Assembly: GCA_002633005.1 (NCBI GenBank)
Contig: NMRA01000198.1
Span: 8,045-72,044 of the forward strand
DNA: 64,000 bases
Origin: Phoronis australis
Taxonomy: Eukaryota > Phoronida > Phoronidae
Direction of reading: 5' to 3'
Positions 62,749 to 64,000 of this stretch are shown here, piece by piece (position 1 is the first letter of the stretch; the number at the start of each line of letters is the position of its first letter). A program made the translations under genes and the position numbers. The notes under the pieces are model-generated. The model made no database searches. It was given only the letters and a program-made list of their open reading frames with translations, and had not been told where the DNA came from.

Positions 62749-63858
62749 TGATAACAGCTTTTTGGTAACTTGCAGGTGAACCAAACAATTTGGGAGGAGA
62801 AGATTGTCTGCAACTTCACATTGGCAACAGTCAGTGGAATGATGAACGGTGTGACAACAAGCACAACTTCATTTGTGAAATTAATTTGTAATTGAATATG
62901 AATTAACCTGATGACAGCTTCTCCAGAAATTGTCACCTTACAACGGTTTTTTAATGGAGCTGTACACATATCACAAATAGAGAATAACATTGGATTGATT
63001 TGTCATAAAATATGGGCAATAAACTTGCCAACTCCAAAAAGAGGTGAATATACAATGTTCATGGAATTAATACAACTTTAAAGAGGCATGGCTTGCGAAA
63101 GCTTGTCAAAAATATCTTTTAAAATTACTCAAGAAAGTACAATCTTGCAATGTCTAGTACAGAGTAATTCACTTTCCCCTATGAGAGAATTTACAGAAAA
63201 AATAACAAATTCACCTTTTTTGAAATACCACAGAGTTTCTAAGCTCCATCCCACTTATGATAAATGCATGCATCCACTCACACAGAGTTTAAAGGTCACA
63301 TTTTCCATGATATAAGATAAATGTACTAGGTCTATGTCTTGCCATACCAAATATGGAGATGGGCTTTGCCTTGTGAGAGAAAAATCGACAAAGTGGAGAG
63401 CAGTCCACAGATTGTCTTTTTTGAAATTTGAAACTGAAAGAAAATGCTTTCAATTAATATCAAGAGATTGAAGTTTAAAATCTTTACAAACAAATTTTAA
63501 AAGTACCTGGTGAGCAGGTTGTATTCTGTTTCAGGGGCAGAGAACCACTTTCAATAATGTAATTTTAAATTTATTTAGTCCGTTTATCATGTTCCAGCCC
63601 TTTTCAACACTGGCATTATTACGTGAGGCAAAAACTAAACTGAACATGAAGTAATGGACTAAGCTTCTCTCAGTACTAAGTAATCCCATATTTAAAAGAA
63701 AAGCTTGATCAATACATTCAAGGATAATGCCTGATTTGAATAAAGTAAACAACCCAAGTACATCAGACGCAACACATGTTTTACCAAATGGATTCAAGAA
63801 TACCAAACCACAAATTGACATGATATTTAGTTAATTCACAAGATTAAATCTGACATGA
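62749..63858. repeat. 1.1 kb duplicated segment, copy 2
   Basis: 1110 bp, nearly identical to 61608-62747 with scattered substitutions outside the exon and the two deletions noted for copy 1. It contains a second copy of the lectin's last exon. Confidence 0.95.
62776..62891 (+). pseudogene. Orphan second copy of the lectin terminal exon
   Basis: The 116-bp exon, with acceptor 'cttgcag' and stop 62889-62891, matches the exon at 61635-61750 without any change I can see, including EPN and WND. No first exon, signal peptide or stalk precedes it. It could be spliced as an alternative identical 3' exon, be a fragment of a larger duplication, or be an assembly artefact. I favour the last because of the N at 62748. 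Confidence 0.7.
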
Positions 63859-64000
63859 ATCTGCATAATTTGAAAAAAAAAACTATTAAAACGTTTGCCA
63901 TGATAAAGTTGATTTCAATTTGTTACTCACATCACAGGTGATTTCTGGGCACGGTATGTCAAAAATGGAACGGCTCAATTATGAGCCATGCACAGACAAC
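63859..64000. other. Window end, unassigned
   Basis: The last 60 bases contain short open stretches on both strands, with a possible minus-strand donor 'gtgagt' near 63928, but too little is visible to name an exon. Confidence 0.3.

Noticed and set aside
63928-64000. POLR1B N-terminal exon fragment at the window edge
   Set aside because: A minus-strand donor-like 'gtgagt' is present but the short readable peptide does not resemble POLR1B and frames are interrupted.

Overview
The window is genomic DNA from a multicellular animal. Coding sequence is broken into short exons (17-405 nt) by AT-rich introns with canonical GT/AG borders. There are polyadenylation signals, intronic minisatellites, tRNA-like sequences and MITE-like inverted repeats. 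Protein content (a SPAG6 axonemal protein, a Ly6/quiver-like GPI protein, a short perlucin-like C-type lectin) and the very repeat-rich introns suggest an invertebrate bilaterian, possibly a marine lophotrochozoan such as a mollusc. That placement is inference; nothing in the sequence fixes the species.

Layout. 1-3.4 kb: dispersed repeats and a decayed TatD-family nuclease relic (minus). 3.4-11.8 kb (+): RBM45-like RNA-binding protein, 11 coding exons that join in frame to 477 aa; introns carry two inverted-repeat elements, one a 1.36 kb hAT-like element with a 5-bp target duplication, and a 37-bp minisatellite. 12-18.9 kb: intergenic, with several degenerate tandem repeats and a long foldback element. 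18.95-21.85 kb (-): CISD3-like mitochondrial CDGSH iron-sulfur protein. 22-30.5 kb: no convincing gene apart from a possible first exon for the CISD3-like gene near 25.2 kb. 30.6-36.1 kb (-): SPAG6, 8 exons joining to 509 aa. 38.3-41.5 kb (+): secreted Ly6/quiver-like protein, 3 exons. 43.5-59.1 kb (-): the C-terminal 14 exons of POLR1B, second-largest subunit of RNA polymerase I; its N-terminal ~400 residues were not found. 60.6-61.75 kb (+): C-type lectin, whose last exon and 3' flank are duplicated downstream with a single N at the junction.

The genes do not form a pathway: they are an RNA-binding protein, a mitochondrial Fe-S protein, a ciliary protein, a neuronal/GPI-type protein, a Pol I subunit and a lectin. 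RBM45 and CISD3 are convergent, SPAG6 and the quiver-like gene are divergent, and the quiver-like gene and POLR1B are convergent. The most unusual non-coding signal is an intronic array in POLR1B (about 47.0-48.3 kb) with eleven same-strand copies of a CTCF-core-like sequence at roughly nucleosomal spacing. Exon borders below were placed by eye from splice consensus, reading phase and remembered family similarity; no alignment was run.
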